Positions 29,646 to 44,112 of a stretch of 64,000 nucleotides of DNA are shown piece by piece. Below the pieces are notes generated by a model. That model searched no databases. It saw only the letters and a list, made by a program, of their open reading frames with translations, and had not been told where the DNA came from. This DNA is from Actinopolyspora alba (lineage in GTDB: Bacteria; Actinomycetota; Actinomycetes; Mycobacteriales; Pseudonocardiaceae), in the NCBI RefSeq assembly GCF_900112765.1, contig NZ_FOMZ01000001.1:496001-560000 (forward strand), written 5' to 3'. The position numbers and the translations under genes are program-made. Positions within the stretch are counted from its first letter, which is position 1. Each line of letters opens with the position of its first letter.

Positions 29646-30443
29646 TCACACCAGCCTGCGGTCGGAGGCCCACTTGGACAACTCGTAGCGGTTGGACAAC
29701 TGGGTCTTGCGCAGCACGCTGGAGACGTGGGTCTCGACCGTCTTGACCGAGATGAACAGCTCGGAACCGATCTCGCGGTAGGAATACCCCCTCGCCAGCA
29801 ACCGCAGCACGTCGCGCTCCCTGCGGGTGAGCTGGTCCAGCTCGGGATCACTCACCTCCGCCGAGTTGGAGCCCTGCGAGAAGGCGTCCAGCACGAAACC
29901 GGCCAGTCGGGGTGAGAAGACCGCGTCGCCCGCCGCGACACGGTGAACGGCGTCGGCGAGCTCGCGCCCTGAGATCGTCTTTGTGACGTAGCCGCGCGCC
30001 CCACCGCGAATCACCGTGATGACGTCCTCGGCGGCGTCGGAAACCGAGAGGGCGAGAAAGACGACGCCGACCCCCCGCTCGCGCACCCGGCGCAGCACCT
30101 CGGCTCCCCCGCCGTCGGGCATGTGCACGTCGAGCAGCACCACGGCGGGACGCAGGTGCTCGATGCCCGCCACGGCCTCGGCCACCGATCCCGCCTCACC
30201 CAACACCCGAACCCGGTCCTCGAACGCGGCGAGCTCGGCGCGAACGCCTGCCCGGAACAACGCGTGATCGTCGACGAGGTAGACCCCGACCGGCCCCTGT
30301 TCACCGGATCCCGCGCCGCTCTCCCCCATCACATCGTCTCCCACAGCGCTGTCACCCACGGCACTGTCACCCACAGCGCTGTCCCCCATCGGGCCGGCCG
30401 CGCCCTCCGCCGGGTTCCGCCGCTCGTCCTCTCGCTCGTCCAT
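29646..30443 (-). CDS. NarL/LuxR-type response regulator
   Basis: 265 residues. The receiver domain (about 52-165) has acidic Asp58 and Asp59, phospho-acceptor Asp105 in VVLLDVHMP, and the Lys of the KTISG loop. A LuxR HTH is at about 195-255 (LTRRERDVLRLLARGYSYREIG). Residues 1-50 are an extension with three five-residue DSAVG repeats. AAGGAG seven bases before the ATG supports this start, though relatives begin near the receiver. The kinase gene ends 21 bases upstream. The pair is an envelope-stress two-component system. Confidence 0.9.
   Translation of the reverse strand: MDEREDERRNPAEGAAGPMGDSAVGDSAVGDSAVGDDVMGESGAGSGEQGPVGVYLVDDHALFRAGVRAELAAFEDRVRVLGEAGSVAEAVAGIEHLRPAVVLLDVHMPDGGGAEVLRRVRERGVGVVFLALSVSDAAEDVITVIRGGARGYVTKTISGRELADAVHRVAAGDAVFSPRLAGFVLDAFSQGSNSAEVSDPELDQLTRRERDVLRLLARGYSYREIGSELFISVKTVETHVSSVLRKTQLSNRYELSKWASDRRLV
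30340..30387 (-). repeat. 15-bp tandem repeat at response-regulator N-terminus
   Basis: Three 15-base units, the first and third nearly identical, code for GDSAV repeats in the poorly conserved extension ahead of the receiver domain. Confidence 0.75.
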
Positions 30444-30464
30444 CGCGGACTCCTTAACCGGTGT

Positions 30465-31781
30465 TCACTGGATTACTCGCGGCAGGTCCAGATGTATCTC
30501 GGTCCCCGCCCCGGGCGAAGTGCGCAACCGCACCCGTCCGCCGTTGCGTTCCATCCTGCCCCGGATCGACTCGGACAACCCGTGCCGATCGGGATCCACC
30601 TCGTCGGGGTCGAACCCAGCTCCCCTGTCCCGGACGAACAGCTCCACCCGGTCGGGCTGCGACTCGGCGTAGACGCTGACCTCGTCGACCCCCGCGTGCT
30701 TGGCGGCGTTGACGATGGCCTCCCGCGCGGCGGCCAGTACCGCGCGCAGCGGCTCGTCCAACGGCCCGTCACCGACGACGACGTGCTGCACCGTGATCGC
30801 GAAGGCGTCCTCGACCTCCCCGCAGATCCGCGCCAGTTCGGCGGCCAGCGTCTCCTCCGGGAGCCGCTCGAACTCGCCGGTCGCCGCCGATTCCTCACCC
30901 GAGGTGCCCGGCGAGGCGGTGGGGGCGTGGCTCATGGGTCGCGAGGAACCACTGTAACCACCGGGTCCGTACAGCCAGCGGCGCAGCTCGCGTTCCTGAC
31001 TCCTGGCCAGCCGACGCACCTCCCGTTCGGCCCCGGCCTGCTTCTGGATCAGCGCCAGGGTCTGCAGCACCGAGTCGTGCAGATGCGCCGCGAGCTCGGC
31101 GCGCTCCTGCGAGCGAATCCGGGTGGAGCGCTCCACGTCGAGGTCCCCGCTCAGCCGCATCCACCACGGCACGGTCAGCAGTGCCACACCGACCAGCGTC
31201 GCCACCACGGCGGCGAGCACCACGGGTACCTCGCTGCCGATTGTGGCGAGCACGAACGCGCACAGTCCGAGGAAGACCAGCGCCACACCCGCCAGCAGCC
31301 GCAGCACCCCGGCACGCCCACCGCCGCCGAGCAGCCCCACGATGCTGGAACGGGCCCCCTCCCGCCACTGACCGCGCTGCGACTCGTCGGCCTCCCGCCA
31401 GATGACCGCACCGCCGACCAGCGTCGCCCCCATCGCACCGACCAGCCACGGCGGTACGGCGCTGACCGAGGCCACGACCGCGGCCAGTCCGACGCCGAGC
31501 AGCAGCAGCCCCACCCCCTGCCTGCGCTCGCGTTCCGACTCGGTACCCACGATGTCGGAACGCTGCCGCACGAAGATCCAGAGCAGCCCGTAGCCGAGAA
31601 TGCCCGCACCGCCGAGCGCGGCCAGCATCGCGAACACGGCACGCACCCACACCACCGGGAACCCCAGGTGATCCGAGATCCCGATCGCCACACCGGCCAC
31701 CACCCGGCCGGAGCGGCGCCGATAGAGCCGTGGGATGTCGGTACCGGTGACGTACATCGGCCGGGTCCGTCGCTCGGACAT
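30465..31781 (-). CDS. PspC-domain sensor histidine kinase
   Basis: 438 residues. The N-terminal PspC domain (PRLYRRRSGRVVAGVAIGISDHLG and a following span) is unusual as a kinase input module and links it to membrane stress. Further spans reach about residue 230. The HisKA_3 motif is AELAAHLHDSVLQTLALIQ (phospho-His), followed after a Ser/Gly linker by an HATPase domain (AAREAIVNAAKHAG N-box, DRGAGFDP, GLSESIRGRMERNGG). It pairs with the response regulator downstream. ATG at 31781 with GGAGG upstream is chosen over an ATG 75 bases upstream. It is divergent from a second PspC protein. Confidence 0.93.
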   Translation of the reverse strand: MSERRTRPMYVTGTDIPRLYRRRSGRVVAGVAIGISDHLGFPVVWVRAVFAMLAALGGAGILGYGLLWIFVRQRSDIVGTESERERRQGVGLLLLGVGLAAVVASVSAVPPWLVGAMGATLVGGAVIWREADESQRGQWREGARSSIVGLLGGGGRAGVLRLLAGVALVFLGLCAFVLATIGSEVPVVLAAVVATLVGVALLTVPWWMRLSGDLDVERSTRIRSQERAELAAHLHDSVLQTLALIQKQAGAEREVRRLARSQERELRRWLYGPGGYSGSSRPMSHAPTASPGTSGEESAATGEFERLPEETLAAELARICGEVEDAFAITVQHVVVGDGPLDEPLRAVLAAAREAIVNAAKHAGVDEVSVYAESQPDRVELFVRDRGAGFDPDEVDPDRHGLSESIRGRMERNGGRVRLRTSPGAGTEIHLDLPRVIQ

Positions 31782-31961
31782 CGCGCGCGAGTCCTCCCCC
31801 GTCACGGTCTGGCTGGAAAACTGCCTGGAACGGACCTGCACGGCATCGATAATCACACGCGGGTGCGGATGGCGGCATCGGGGAACGGCACCGGATTGTC
31901 CGGGTGCGCTCAGGGGAACACCCTGACGACCGGGACTCGTGATACCGGCAGAGTGAGCGAC

Positions 31962-33497
31962 ATGAACGGCGGAACGACCGACGGCGGCCAGTACGAGGGT
32001 GGCGGGCAGTACGACGACGGCCGCGCACCCACCGGTCCGAGCGGTACCGGTTCGGGGGGTACCGCTCGGCCCGGCGGGTCCAGCGGGGCGCGGGGAACGT
32101 GGGCGGAGATCAAGGGGACCTTCCGCGACTTCTGGGACACCAGACCCCCGCGCCCCTCCGAGGGACGCAAGGTCGCGGGTGTGGCCGCCGCGCTCGGTAA
32201 CCGCTACGGCGTGGATCCGGTGCTGCTGCGGGTCGTGTTCGTGATCGGCACCTTCTACGGCGGTGCCGGACTGCTGTTCTACCTGCTCGGCTGGGCGACG
32301 TTGCCGAAGTCGAGCGACGCACCGGGCAACACCGCCGTTCGACTGGCGGTGCTCGCCCTGCTAACGGTGGTGTTCGTCCCGGCCTCGCTCGCCGCGTTCG
32401 ACATGCCGGGCGTGTTCGGGCTGGCATTGGGGATACTGGCGCTGTACCTGCTGCACCGGCACTTCGGCGATCGCGTCCCCGCCGGGCGGCCGTACGGGGC
32501 CGGGGGGCAGTACGGGAGCGCGGGACCGCACGGGACCACGGGCACGGCGACTACCAACGTGGCGCCGCAGCCGGGGATGCCCGTGACGGGAGAAACCACG
32601 ACGTACGAAACGGCGGTCTCCGAGCCGACGGGCGCGGAAACGGAGCGGTACGCGACCGGTCCCGCTGGGCCAGCGGCGGCAACCGAGAGCTCAGCGGCAG
32701 CCGAGTCCGCAGCGGCGACCGGGACGACCGCCCGATCCGAGGCGCCCCCGTACGAGCCACCCGTGTCGGGACCACCCGCCCCGGAGCCACCCCGTTACCC
32801 GACCGAGCGGTTCGGACAGCCGCCGAACCAACCACCACCGAGCGGTTGGGCACCCCCGACCGACGAACCACGACCTCCGGAGCGGGGAGCGGCCGGAGGC
32901 CGCGGGCCGCGCTACTCGATCACGCTGGCGACGTTGGGAGTCGCGCTGCTGGTGGGCGGTTTCGGGATCGCCTTCGGCCTGTCCGCGGTGGCGATCTGGG
33001 CACTGATGCTCGGGGTGATCGGCTGCGGGATGCTGGTGGGTTCCTTCCTGCGCCGGGGTCGCTGGCTCATCCTGTTCGCGGTTCCGGTGGCGCTGGCGGC
33101 GATGCTGTCCACGGTGATTCCGGAGCGACCGTGGGCGGACTACACCAACCTGACGGTGTTCCCGGAGCAGACGACGGGTCTGGAGTCGGAGTACTCGGGC
33201 TCGGCGGGAAGCATCGTGCTGGGGTTGGAGAGCATGCGGTTCCCCGCCGACAGGGAGGTGGGAACCGACGTCACCCTGGGAATGGGCACGGTCACCGTGT
33301 ACCTCCCGCCGGAGACCGACGCGCGGGTCACCTGCGCCAGCGATCTGGGGCGGGTGGACTGCCTCGGCGACGAGCGGTCGGGCAGGGACATCCGGGTCAC
33401 CGAGAACGACCTCGGCACCGACGGCCCCGGGGGCGGTTCCGTCCGGCTGAACCTGATGGTGGAGACGGGAAGCGTGGAGGTGATCCGTGGCTACTGA
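31962..33497 (+). CDS. PspC-domain membrane protein with toastrack-like C-terminus
   Basis: 511 residues: a Gly-rich N-terminus, a PspC domain at about 60-120 (RKVAGVAAALGNRYGVDPVLLR), several spans, a Pro/Thr-rich linker, then more spans (about 320-385) and a C-terminal beta-rich domain (SGSAGSIVLGLESMRFPADREV, ending SVRLNLMVETGSVEVIRGY). The last resembles the LiaF/toastrack domain that reports on envelope damage. Divergent from the PspC kinase, sharing a promoter region. ATG at 31962 is used; a GTG at 31953 is equally possible. This likely forms a sensing complex with the kinase. Confidence 0.88.
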   Translation: MNGGTTDGGQYEGGGQYDDGRAPTGPSGTGSGGTARPGGSSGARGTWAEIKGTFRDFWDTRPPRPSEGRKVAGVAAALGNRYGVDPVLLRVVFVIGTFYGGAGLLFYLLGWATLPKSSDAPGNTAVRLAVLALLTVVFVPASLAAFDMPGVFGLALGILALYLLHRHFGDRVPAGRPYGAGGQYGSAGPHGTTGTATTNVAPQPGMPVTGETTTYETAVSEPTGAETERYATGPAGPAAATESSAAAESAAATGTTARSEAPPYEPPVSGPPAPEPPRYPTERFGQPPNQPPPSGWAPPTDEPRPPERGAAGGRGPRYSITLATLGVALLVGGFGIAFGLSAVAIWALMLGVIGCGMLVGSFLRRGRWLILFAVPVALAAMLSTVIPERPWADYTNLTVFPEQTTGLESEYSGSAGSIVLGLESMRFPADREVGTDVTLGMGTVTVYLPPETDARVTCASDLGRVDCLGDERSGRDIRVTENDLGTDGPGGGSVRLNLMVETGSVEVIRGY

Positions 33498-33714
33498 GCA
33501 GCACCAACCCGAGCAGGTCCCCGTGAACGAGAGCACGAACGGCGGAGCACGCCGGTTCAGTCCGGATCCGGTCACCCTGACCGCGGGAATCATGACCGTG
33601 GCGGCGTCGATCTACTTCCTCGTCGGCGGAGGCTGGTCCACGCAGCGCGTACTGGCCTTCGCCGCGGCGGCCATCGGAGTGATCATGCTGGTGGCCTCGC
33701 TGCGCAGGCGCTGA
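33487..33714 (+). CDS. Small two-span membrane protein
   Basis: 75 residues with an N-terminal polar segment and two spans (VTLTAGIMTVAASIYFLV and VLAFAAAAIGVIMLVASL). The GTG start overlaps the previous gene by 11 bases, so it is coupled to the PspC protein. The C-terminus ends LRRR. No family recognised; it probably belongs to the envelope-stress module. Confidence 0.75.
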   Translation: MATEQHQPEQVPVNESTNGGARRFSPDPVTLTAGIMTVAASIYFLVGGGWSTQRVLAFAAAAIGVIMLVASLRRR

Positions 33715-33742
33715 GCCGGGTAGCTGCGCAGGCGCTGAGCCG
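33699..33742 (+). repeat. 20-bp direct repeat at a gene 3' end
   Basis: The 20 bases at 33699-33718, which include the last Arg codons and the stop of the 75-residue gene, recur 4 bases later (33723-33742). This looks like a recent slippage duplication. Confidence 0.85.
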
Positions 33743-33759
33743 AGCAGCGGGAGGGCGAA

Positions 33760-33787
33760 CTCGGCGGGCACGCGCGTGCCCGCCGAG
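33760..33787. terminator. Bidirectional hairpin before guaA
   Basis: A perfect 12-bp stem (33760-33771 with 33776-33787) with a 4-base loop lies between the convergent 75-residue gene and guaA. Confidence 0.8.
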
Positions 33788-33837
33788 AAACGTGTCTCCA
33801 CCGAGGACAACGGTTCAGGCTGGTGAACTGCCCGGAG

Positions 33838-35460
<1,623 letters not shown>

Positions 35461-35601
35461 GACGTCGAACCTCCAGGTGAGAACACTACGACGGTCAGCG
35501 TATCGTTCCCGGTCCGACGTTCGACGAGGGCGTCGCGCACCCGTGACCGACCCCGCCACGAGCTCCTCCGGAGAGCATCGCGGCGGCCGTGATCCGTCCG
35601 C

Positions 35602-37317
35602 TCAGCGCCGCAGGGCCCCCGGCGCGTGCGAGGGCACTGCCGGGTCGGCCGGAGCCACGGGTTCCACCCGCCGGTACCCCTCCGACTGGGTGGGGCGCGG
35701 GTCGGGCTCGCCCTTGTTCGGCCACATCGAGAAGGCCCGCTCCGCCTGTGCGGTGATCGTCAGCGAGGGGTTGACCCCGAGGTTGGCGGTTATCGCCGAA
35801 CCATCCACGATGGACATGTCCGGGTATCCCCAGGCGCGGTGGTAGGGATCGATCACGCCGTGCTCCGGGTCCGAGCCGATCGGGCAACCACCGATGAAGT
35901 GCGCGGTCATCGGGACGTCGAACAGTTCGCCCCAGGTGCCGCCCGCGATGCCGTCGATCTCCTCGGCGGCCAGTTCGTTGGCCCGTTCGCCCGCCGGGAT
36001 CCAGGTCGGATTGGGGGCGCCGTGCCCTTGCTGCGAAACGAGCTTGCGGCGGCCGAACAGCCCCTTGCCGAGCTTGGTGCGCAGCGAGTTGTCCAGGCTC
36101 TGCATCACGAGCAGGATCACCGTGCGCTCGCTCCAGCGCCGCACCGAGAGCAGCCGCAGCGTGGCCAGCGGGCGCGTCAGCACGTTTCGCAACCACTGCC
36201 GCCAGCGCGGCTTGTCGATACCGCCGCTGGTGGGCAGGGTCTGCAACAGCCCCATGGCGTTGCTTCCCCTGCCGTAGCGCACCGGCTCGATGTGGGTGTC
36301 GTTGTCCGGGTGGAACGAGGACGTGATCGCGGTGCCGGTGGAGAAGTCGCGTTCCGCGTCGACCGAACCGCGCTGCGCGCCGATGATCGCCTCGGAGTTG
36401 GTCCTGGTCAGCTCACCGAGCTTGTGGGAGAGCCCGGGCAGTTCACCGCGTTGCCCGCAGCGGTGCAGCAGGTTCTGGGTTCCCCAGGTTCCGGCGGCGA
36501 CCACCACCTGGTCGGCGGTGAAGGTTCGACCCCGTCCGCCCAGCACTGCGCCGGTTCGCTCGGTGCGGATGCGCCAGCGGCCGTCGGCGTCCTTCCGCAT
36601 CCCGCCGACCGTGGTCAGCGGCCACACCTCGGCGCCCTTGGACTCGGCCAGGTAGAGGTAGTTCTTCATCAGGGTGTTCTTCGCGCCGACCCGGCAACCA
36701 GTCATGCAGGCACCGCACTCGGTGCAGCCGGTGCGTTCCGGCCCCGCGCCACCGAAGTAGGGGTCCGCGTTGTTCTCGCCCGGCTCGCCGAAGTACACCC
36801 CCACCGGGGTGGGGTGGTAGCTCTCGCCCACGCCCATCCGGTCGGCCACCCGCCGGATGACCCGGTCGGACGGGGTCTCGGTGGGATTGGTGACCACACC
36901 GAGCATCCGGCTCGCCTGCTCGTAGTGCGGGTCGAGCTCGTCCTCCCAGTCGGTGATGTGCGCCCACTGCGAGTCCTGGAAGAACGGCTTCATCGGGCGG
37001 TAGAGCGTGTTGGCGTAGACCAGGGAGCCGCCGCCCACTCCCGCACCGGCGAGGATCAGCACGTTCTGCAGCATGTGGATGCGCTGGATCCCGAAGCAGC
37101 CGAGCCGGGGTGCCCACAGGAAGCGGCGCAGGTCCCAGGAGGTCTTGGGGAACTCGTCGTCGGCGAACCTTCTGCCCGCTTCCAGCACGGCCACGCGGTA
37201 TCCCTTCTCGGTCAACCGCAGTGCGGCCACGCTGCCGCCGAAGCCGGAGCCGATCACGACCACGTCGTAGTCCTGCTCGCCGGAGTTCTCGCGCCGAAGG
37301 TGTCCCCGATCACTCAT
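35602..37317 (-). CDS. choD: ChoD-like GMC flavoprotein oxidoreductase
   Basis: 571 residues. FAD-binding starts VVVIGSGFGGSVAAL (residues 19-33) and continues GAGVGGGSLVYAN and GTWGTQNLL. A Cys-rich segment, CTECGACMTGC, is typical of the ChoD-like branch annotated as cholesterol oxidase; the mycobacterial homolog ChoD lies beside guaB3 as here. Actual substrate is uncertain, since ChoD proteins do not all act on cholesterol. ATG at 37317 fits the family start; an inverted repeat sits directly upstream. Confidence 0.88.
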   Translation of the reverse strand: MSDRGHLRRENSGEQDYDVVVIGSGFGGSVAALRLTEKGYRVAVLEAGRRFADDEFPKTSWDLRRFLWAPRLGCFGIQRIHMLQNVLILAGAGVGGGSLVYANTLYRPMKPFFQDSQWAHITDWEDELDPHYEQASRMLGVVTNPTETPSDRVIRRVADRMGVGESYHPTPVGVYFGEPGENNADPYFGGAGPERTGCTECGACMTGCRVGAKNTLMKNYLYLAESKGAEVWPLTTVGGMRKDADGRWRIRTERTGAVLGGRGRTFTADQVVVAAGTWGTQNLLHRCGQRGELPGLSHKLGELTRTNSEAIIGAQRGSVDAERDFSTGTAITSSFHPDNDTHIEPVRYGRGSNAMGLLQTLPTSGGIDKPRWRQWLRNVLTRPLATLRLLSVRRWSERTVILLVMQSLDNSLRTKLGKGLFGRRKLVSQQGHGAPNPTWIPAGERANELAAEEIDGIAGGTWGELFDVPMTAHFIGGCPIGSDPEHGVIDPYHRAWGYPDMSIVDGSAITANLGVNPSLTITAQAERAFSMWPNKGEPDPRPTQSEGYRRVEPVAPADPAVPSHAPGALRR

Positions 37318-37746
37318 GGATGTGAGAGTAGAACAAATTACTCGCCAGTAGCCATAGCTGAGCGGCTCCCGGGAGCACATTTTTCGGCCGGAGCCAGCCC
37401 GGGACGGCAACGCGGCAGGGCAACGGCACGCACCGACGGTCGCACCGCCCCGCCGCTCAACCGGTCAAGAACACAGCTCGGTTCCGACGGCGGCCCCGCA
37501 TCCCCCGAAACCGCGAGCCCGGGTGGGTCACCGTAGGTTTCCAGTGGAACTCACACGCGCCCCTGCGCCGACGCGTCTCCCTCCGGCGTCGCGGCGTGGT
37601 GGCTCACATCGAGCAGTGCGGCGCCGCCCGAGGTGCCGGTACCAGAGCAGGCGATCGAGCCGTTCCACGATGAGTTCCCGGTAGCAGTCCCGACGGCAAG
37701 CTCGCTGAATCCCTGACTTGCCCGCGTCCCCGGCGGAGGAACGAAC
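37318..37746. other. Divergent spacer, choD / SnoaL-like gene
   Basis: 429 bases between divergent genes. No gene is supported. The choD-side end holds the dyad listed next; the other side lacks a recognised box. Confidence 0.5.
37326..37343. promoter_or_regulatory. Candidate operator next to choD start
   Basis: GAGTA-8-TACTC inverted repeat begins 8 bases upstream of the choD ATG, over the expected ribosome-binding or leaderless promoter zone. A candidate repressor site; the regulator is unknown. Confidence 0.45.
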
Positions 37747-38157
37747 ATGTCGAACCGTCCCAAAGCACACCACGACGACGATCACGAAGAGGATCTGCGC
37801 GCGATCAGGAAGATCTTCGACGAACTCGAAACCGCCTTCGTCGAGCACGACGCGGCGAAGTTCGACGACAGGTTTACCACCGACACGGTGTTCACCGCCG
37901 TCAACGGCGTCCGGTTCCAGGACTGGCAGGAACTGCACGAATACCACAAGGAGCGATTGGAAAACCACGCCGACGGCATCCGAACCTGGTACGAGATCGA
38001 GCAGGTGATCTTTCCGCGGTCGGATGTGGCGATCGTGTGTCTTCGGCAACCCGCGATCAGCCAAGCGGGGCGACGCGCCAACGTGGGCACCTGGATACTT
38101 TCCAAGCTGGATGGCCAGTGGTGGATCTGCGCCGCGCAGAACACCGGTGTTGCCTGA
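37747..38157 (+). CDS. SnoaL/NTF2-like protein (SgcJ/EcaC type)
   Basis: 136 residues with a His/Asp/Glu-rich start (HHDDDHEEDLRAIRK), then a fold matching the SgcJ/EcaC family: IFDELETAFVEHDAAKFDDRFTTD, a pocket region, and final strands TWILSKLDGQWWICAAQNT. Members are small enzymes or binding proteins of uncertain activity. It stands alone, convergent with guaB3, separated by a strong hairpin. ATG start at 37747. Confidence 0.8.
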   Translation: MSNRPKAHHDDDHEEDLRAIRKIFDELETAFVEHDAAKFDDRFTTDTVFTAVNGVRFQDWQELHEYHKERLENHADGIRTWYEIEQVIFPRSDVAIVCLRQPAISQAGRRANVGTWILSKLDGQWWICAAQNTGVA

Positions 38158-38320
38158 ACGACCTGCGCTGCGGACGGTGTGCGCGGCATCGTGGGAATCG
38201 ACGGCCATGGCGGCGTCGCGGGATTTCCGGTGACTCGACCGCGAGCGCCGGAGATCGATGACGAGTTGTCGGATCGGTCGTGCACGGTGGGGCGCCCTGC
38301 GTACCGACTGGATCGGCAGC

Positions 38321-38376
38321 CGCTCGCGGCGTTGGGCCTGCTCTTGAGCTCTTGAGTAGGCCCAACGCCGCGAGCG
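38321..38376. terminator. Long hairpin before guaB3
   Basis: A perfect 19-bp stem (38321-38339 with 38358-38376) encloses an 18-base loop made of two CTCTTGAG copies. It sits between convergent genes and probably terminates both. Confidence 0.85.
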
Positions 38377-38419
38377 TCCGGCTCAGCGATCGGCTAACCG
38401 ACCACCCGGGCAACCGGAA

Positions 38420-39550
38420 TCAACGGCACAACATCAAACCGACCTTCTGGAACTCCTTCAGTTCGGAGTACCCCGTCTTGGCCATGGCACGACGCAGCGC
38501 CCCGAACAGGTTCAGCGTCCCGTAGGGATCGCTGCTCGGGCCGAACAGCAGTGTGTTCAGGTCCACCCCGGCGCTGTTGAAGCCGACGATCTCGCTGCGC
38601 GGCAGATTGGGGTGCGCAGCGGCGGCCGTCCAGTAGTAACCCTGCGCGGGGGCCTCCGAGGTCTCGGTCAGGGCCTCCCCCAGCATCACCGCGTCGGCGC
38701 CGCAGGCGATCGACTTGGCGATGTCACCGGAGTAGGACAGCCCGCCGTCCGCGATCACGTGCACGTAGCGCCCGCCGGTCTCGTCCAGGTAGTCCCGCCG
38801 GGCGGCAGCGGCGTCGGCCACGGCGGTGGCCATCGGCACCCCGATGCCCAGCGTCTGGGTGGTGGTAGCGGAGCGGGACTGCCCGAAACCGACGATCACC
38901 CCGGCGGCTCCGGTGCGCATCAGGTGCATCGCGGTGCGGTAGTCGCCGACCCCACCCGCGATCACCGGCACGTCGAGCTCGCCGATGAACCGCTTGAGGT
39001 TCAGCGGTTCCCCTTCCTGGGAGACGTGCTCGGCGGAGACGATGGTGCCCTGCACCATCAGCACCTCGACGCCGGCGGCGAGCAGCGTGGGGGTGAGTTC
39101 CTCCGCGTGCTGCGGGCTGACGCGCGCGGCGACCGTGACGCCGGAGTCCTTGATCTGCTTGATGGCCTCGGTCAGCAGGTCGGTACGGATCGGCGCGGCG
39201 TGCAGCTGCTGCAGCATCGCGATCGCGGCGTCCGGCCCCTCACCCTCTTCGGCGGTACGCACGACCTGGGCGAGCTCTCCCTCGACGTTCTCGTGCCGGG
39301 CCCAGAGCCCCTCGGCGTTGAGCACTCCCAGACCGCCCAGCTCACCGATCCGGATCGCCGTGGCCGGTGACACCACCGCGTCGGTGGGATGCGTCACCAG
39401 CGGAATGTCGAGGCGATAGGCGTCGATCTGCCAGGACAGGGATACGTCCTTGGAGGAGCGCGTACGGCGCGACGGAACGATCTCGACATCGTCCAGGTCG
39501 TAGCCGCGCATGGCCGTCCGGCCCATCCCGATTTCCACAAGATCCCGCAC
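38420..39550 (-). CDS. guaB3: GuaB3 family IMP dehydrogenase-related protein
   Basis: 376 residues of TIM-barrel fold, starting MRDLVEIGMGRTAMRGY as in actinobacterial GuaB3 proteins. VIAGGVGDYRTAMHLMRTGAAGVIVGFG and IADGGLSYSGDIAKSIACGADAVMLG are visible. The catalytic loop of IMP dehydrogenases (GxGSxCxTR) is replaced here by GFGQSRSATTTQT with no Cys, as is usual for GuaB3, so IMP oxidation is unlikely. GuaB3 proteins are linked to purine salvage, possibly as GMP reductase-like enzymes. GTG start; 75 bases behind guaB. Confidence 0.92.
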   Translation of the reverse strand: MRDLVEIGMGRTAMRGYDLDDVEIVPSRRTRSSKDVSLSWQIDAYRLDIPLVTHPTDAVVSPATAIRIGELGGLGVLNAEGLWARHENVEGELAQVVRTAEEGEGPDAAIAMLQQLHAAPIRTDLLTEAIKQIKDSGVTVAARVSPQHAEELTPTLLAAGVEVLMVQGTIVSAEHVSQEGEPLNLKRFIGELDVPVIAGGVGDYRTAMHLMRTGAAGVIVGFGQSRSATTTQTLGIGVPMATAVADAAAARRDYLDETGGRYVHVIADGGLSYSGDIAKSIACGADAVMLGEALTETSEAPAQGYYWTAAAAHPNLPRSEIVGFNSAGVDLNTLLFGPSSDPYGTLNLFGALRRAMAKTGYSELKEFQKVGLMLCR

Positions 39551-39625
39551 GTGTTTCCTTCCCGCGGTGCCGCTGTGAGTCGAAGAGGGGGTCGAGTTCC
39601 CACCGGGTTCGCCCGGCGGGGCAGG

Positions 39626-43539
<3,914 letters not shown>

Positions 43540-44112
43540 TCAGACCACCTCCTCCGCGGACAGCGTCTTTCGCAGCCGGGCGAGCGCGCGGTGCTGCGCC
43601 ACACGCACCGCTCCCGGCGTCGAACCGACCGCTTCGGCGGTTTCCTCCGCGGACAACCCGACGACCACCCGAAGCAGCAGGATCTCCCGCTGCTTGGCGG
43701 GCAGCACGCGCAGCAACTGCGCCATCCTGCCCGAAAGCTCACCCTGTATGGCCCGCTGCTCGGGTCCGGCCTGGTCTTCCGGGGCCTCCGGAGGATCCGC
43801 GACCGGTTCGGACCGATTGCGAGCCGATGCACGGTGCGCATCGGCCACCTTGTGCGCGGCGATGCCGTACACGAACGCCAGGAAAGGCCGTCCCTGGTCC
43901 CGGTAAGTGGGTAACGCCGTCAGCACAGCGAGACACACCTCCTGGGCGACATCGTCCGCCGAAGCGAACGTACGTTCGTTTCGACCAACCCTGGCGCGGC
44001 AGTACCGCACCACCAAAGGACGGATTTCGGCCAGTAAGCGCTCGATCGACTGGCGGTCGCCGTCGATGGAGGCGCTGACAAGAGCGTCCAGCCCGTCCCC
44101 CACGTTGCTCAT
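43540..44112 (-). CDS. sigD: ECF-type RNA polymerase sigma factor SigD
   Basis: 190 residues. Region 2 includes IERLLAEIRPLVVRYCRARVG, DVAQEVCLAVLTALPTYRDQG and FLAFVYGIAAHKVADAHR; region 4 is LPAKQREILLLRVVVGLSAEETAEAVGSTPGAVRVAQHRALARLRK. Gene order with rsdA, guaB and groEL1 matches M. tuberculosis sigD, whose regulon includes lipid and chaperone genes. ATG start. Activity is most likely held by the coupled anti-sigma factor. Confidence 0.93.
   Translation of the reverse strand: MSNVGDGLDALVSASIDGDRQSIERLLAEIRPLVVRYCRARVGRNERTFASADDVAQEVCLAVLTALPTYRDQGRPFLAFVYGIAAHKVADAHRASARNRSEPVADPPEAPEDQAGPEQRAIQGELSGRMAQLLRVLPAKQREILLLRVVVGLSAEETAEAVGSTPGAVRVAQHRALARLRKTLSAEEVV

Noticed and set aside
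30123-31952. Upstream 600-codon extension of the PspC protein frame
   Set aside because: It runs antisense through the histidine kinase gene; the conserved protein starts at about 31962.
38420-39550. guaB3 as a decayed IMP dehydrogenase
   Set aside because: Lack of the catalytic Cys is a normal trait of the GuaB3 family, and the frame is intact.
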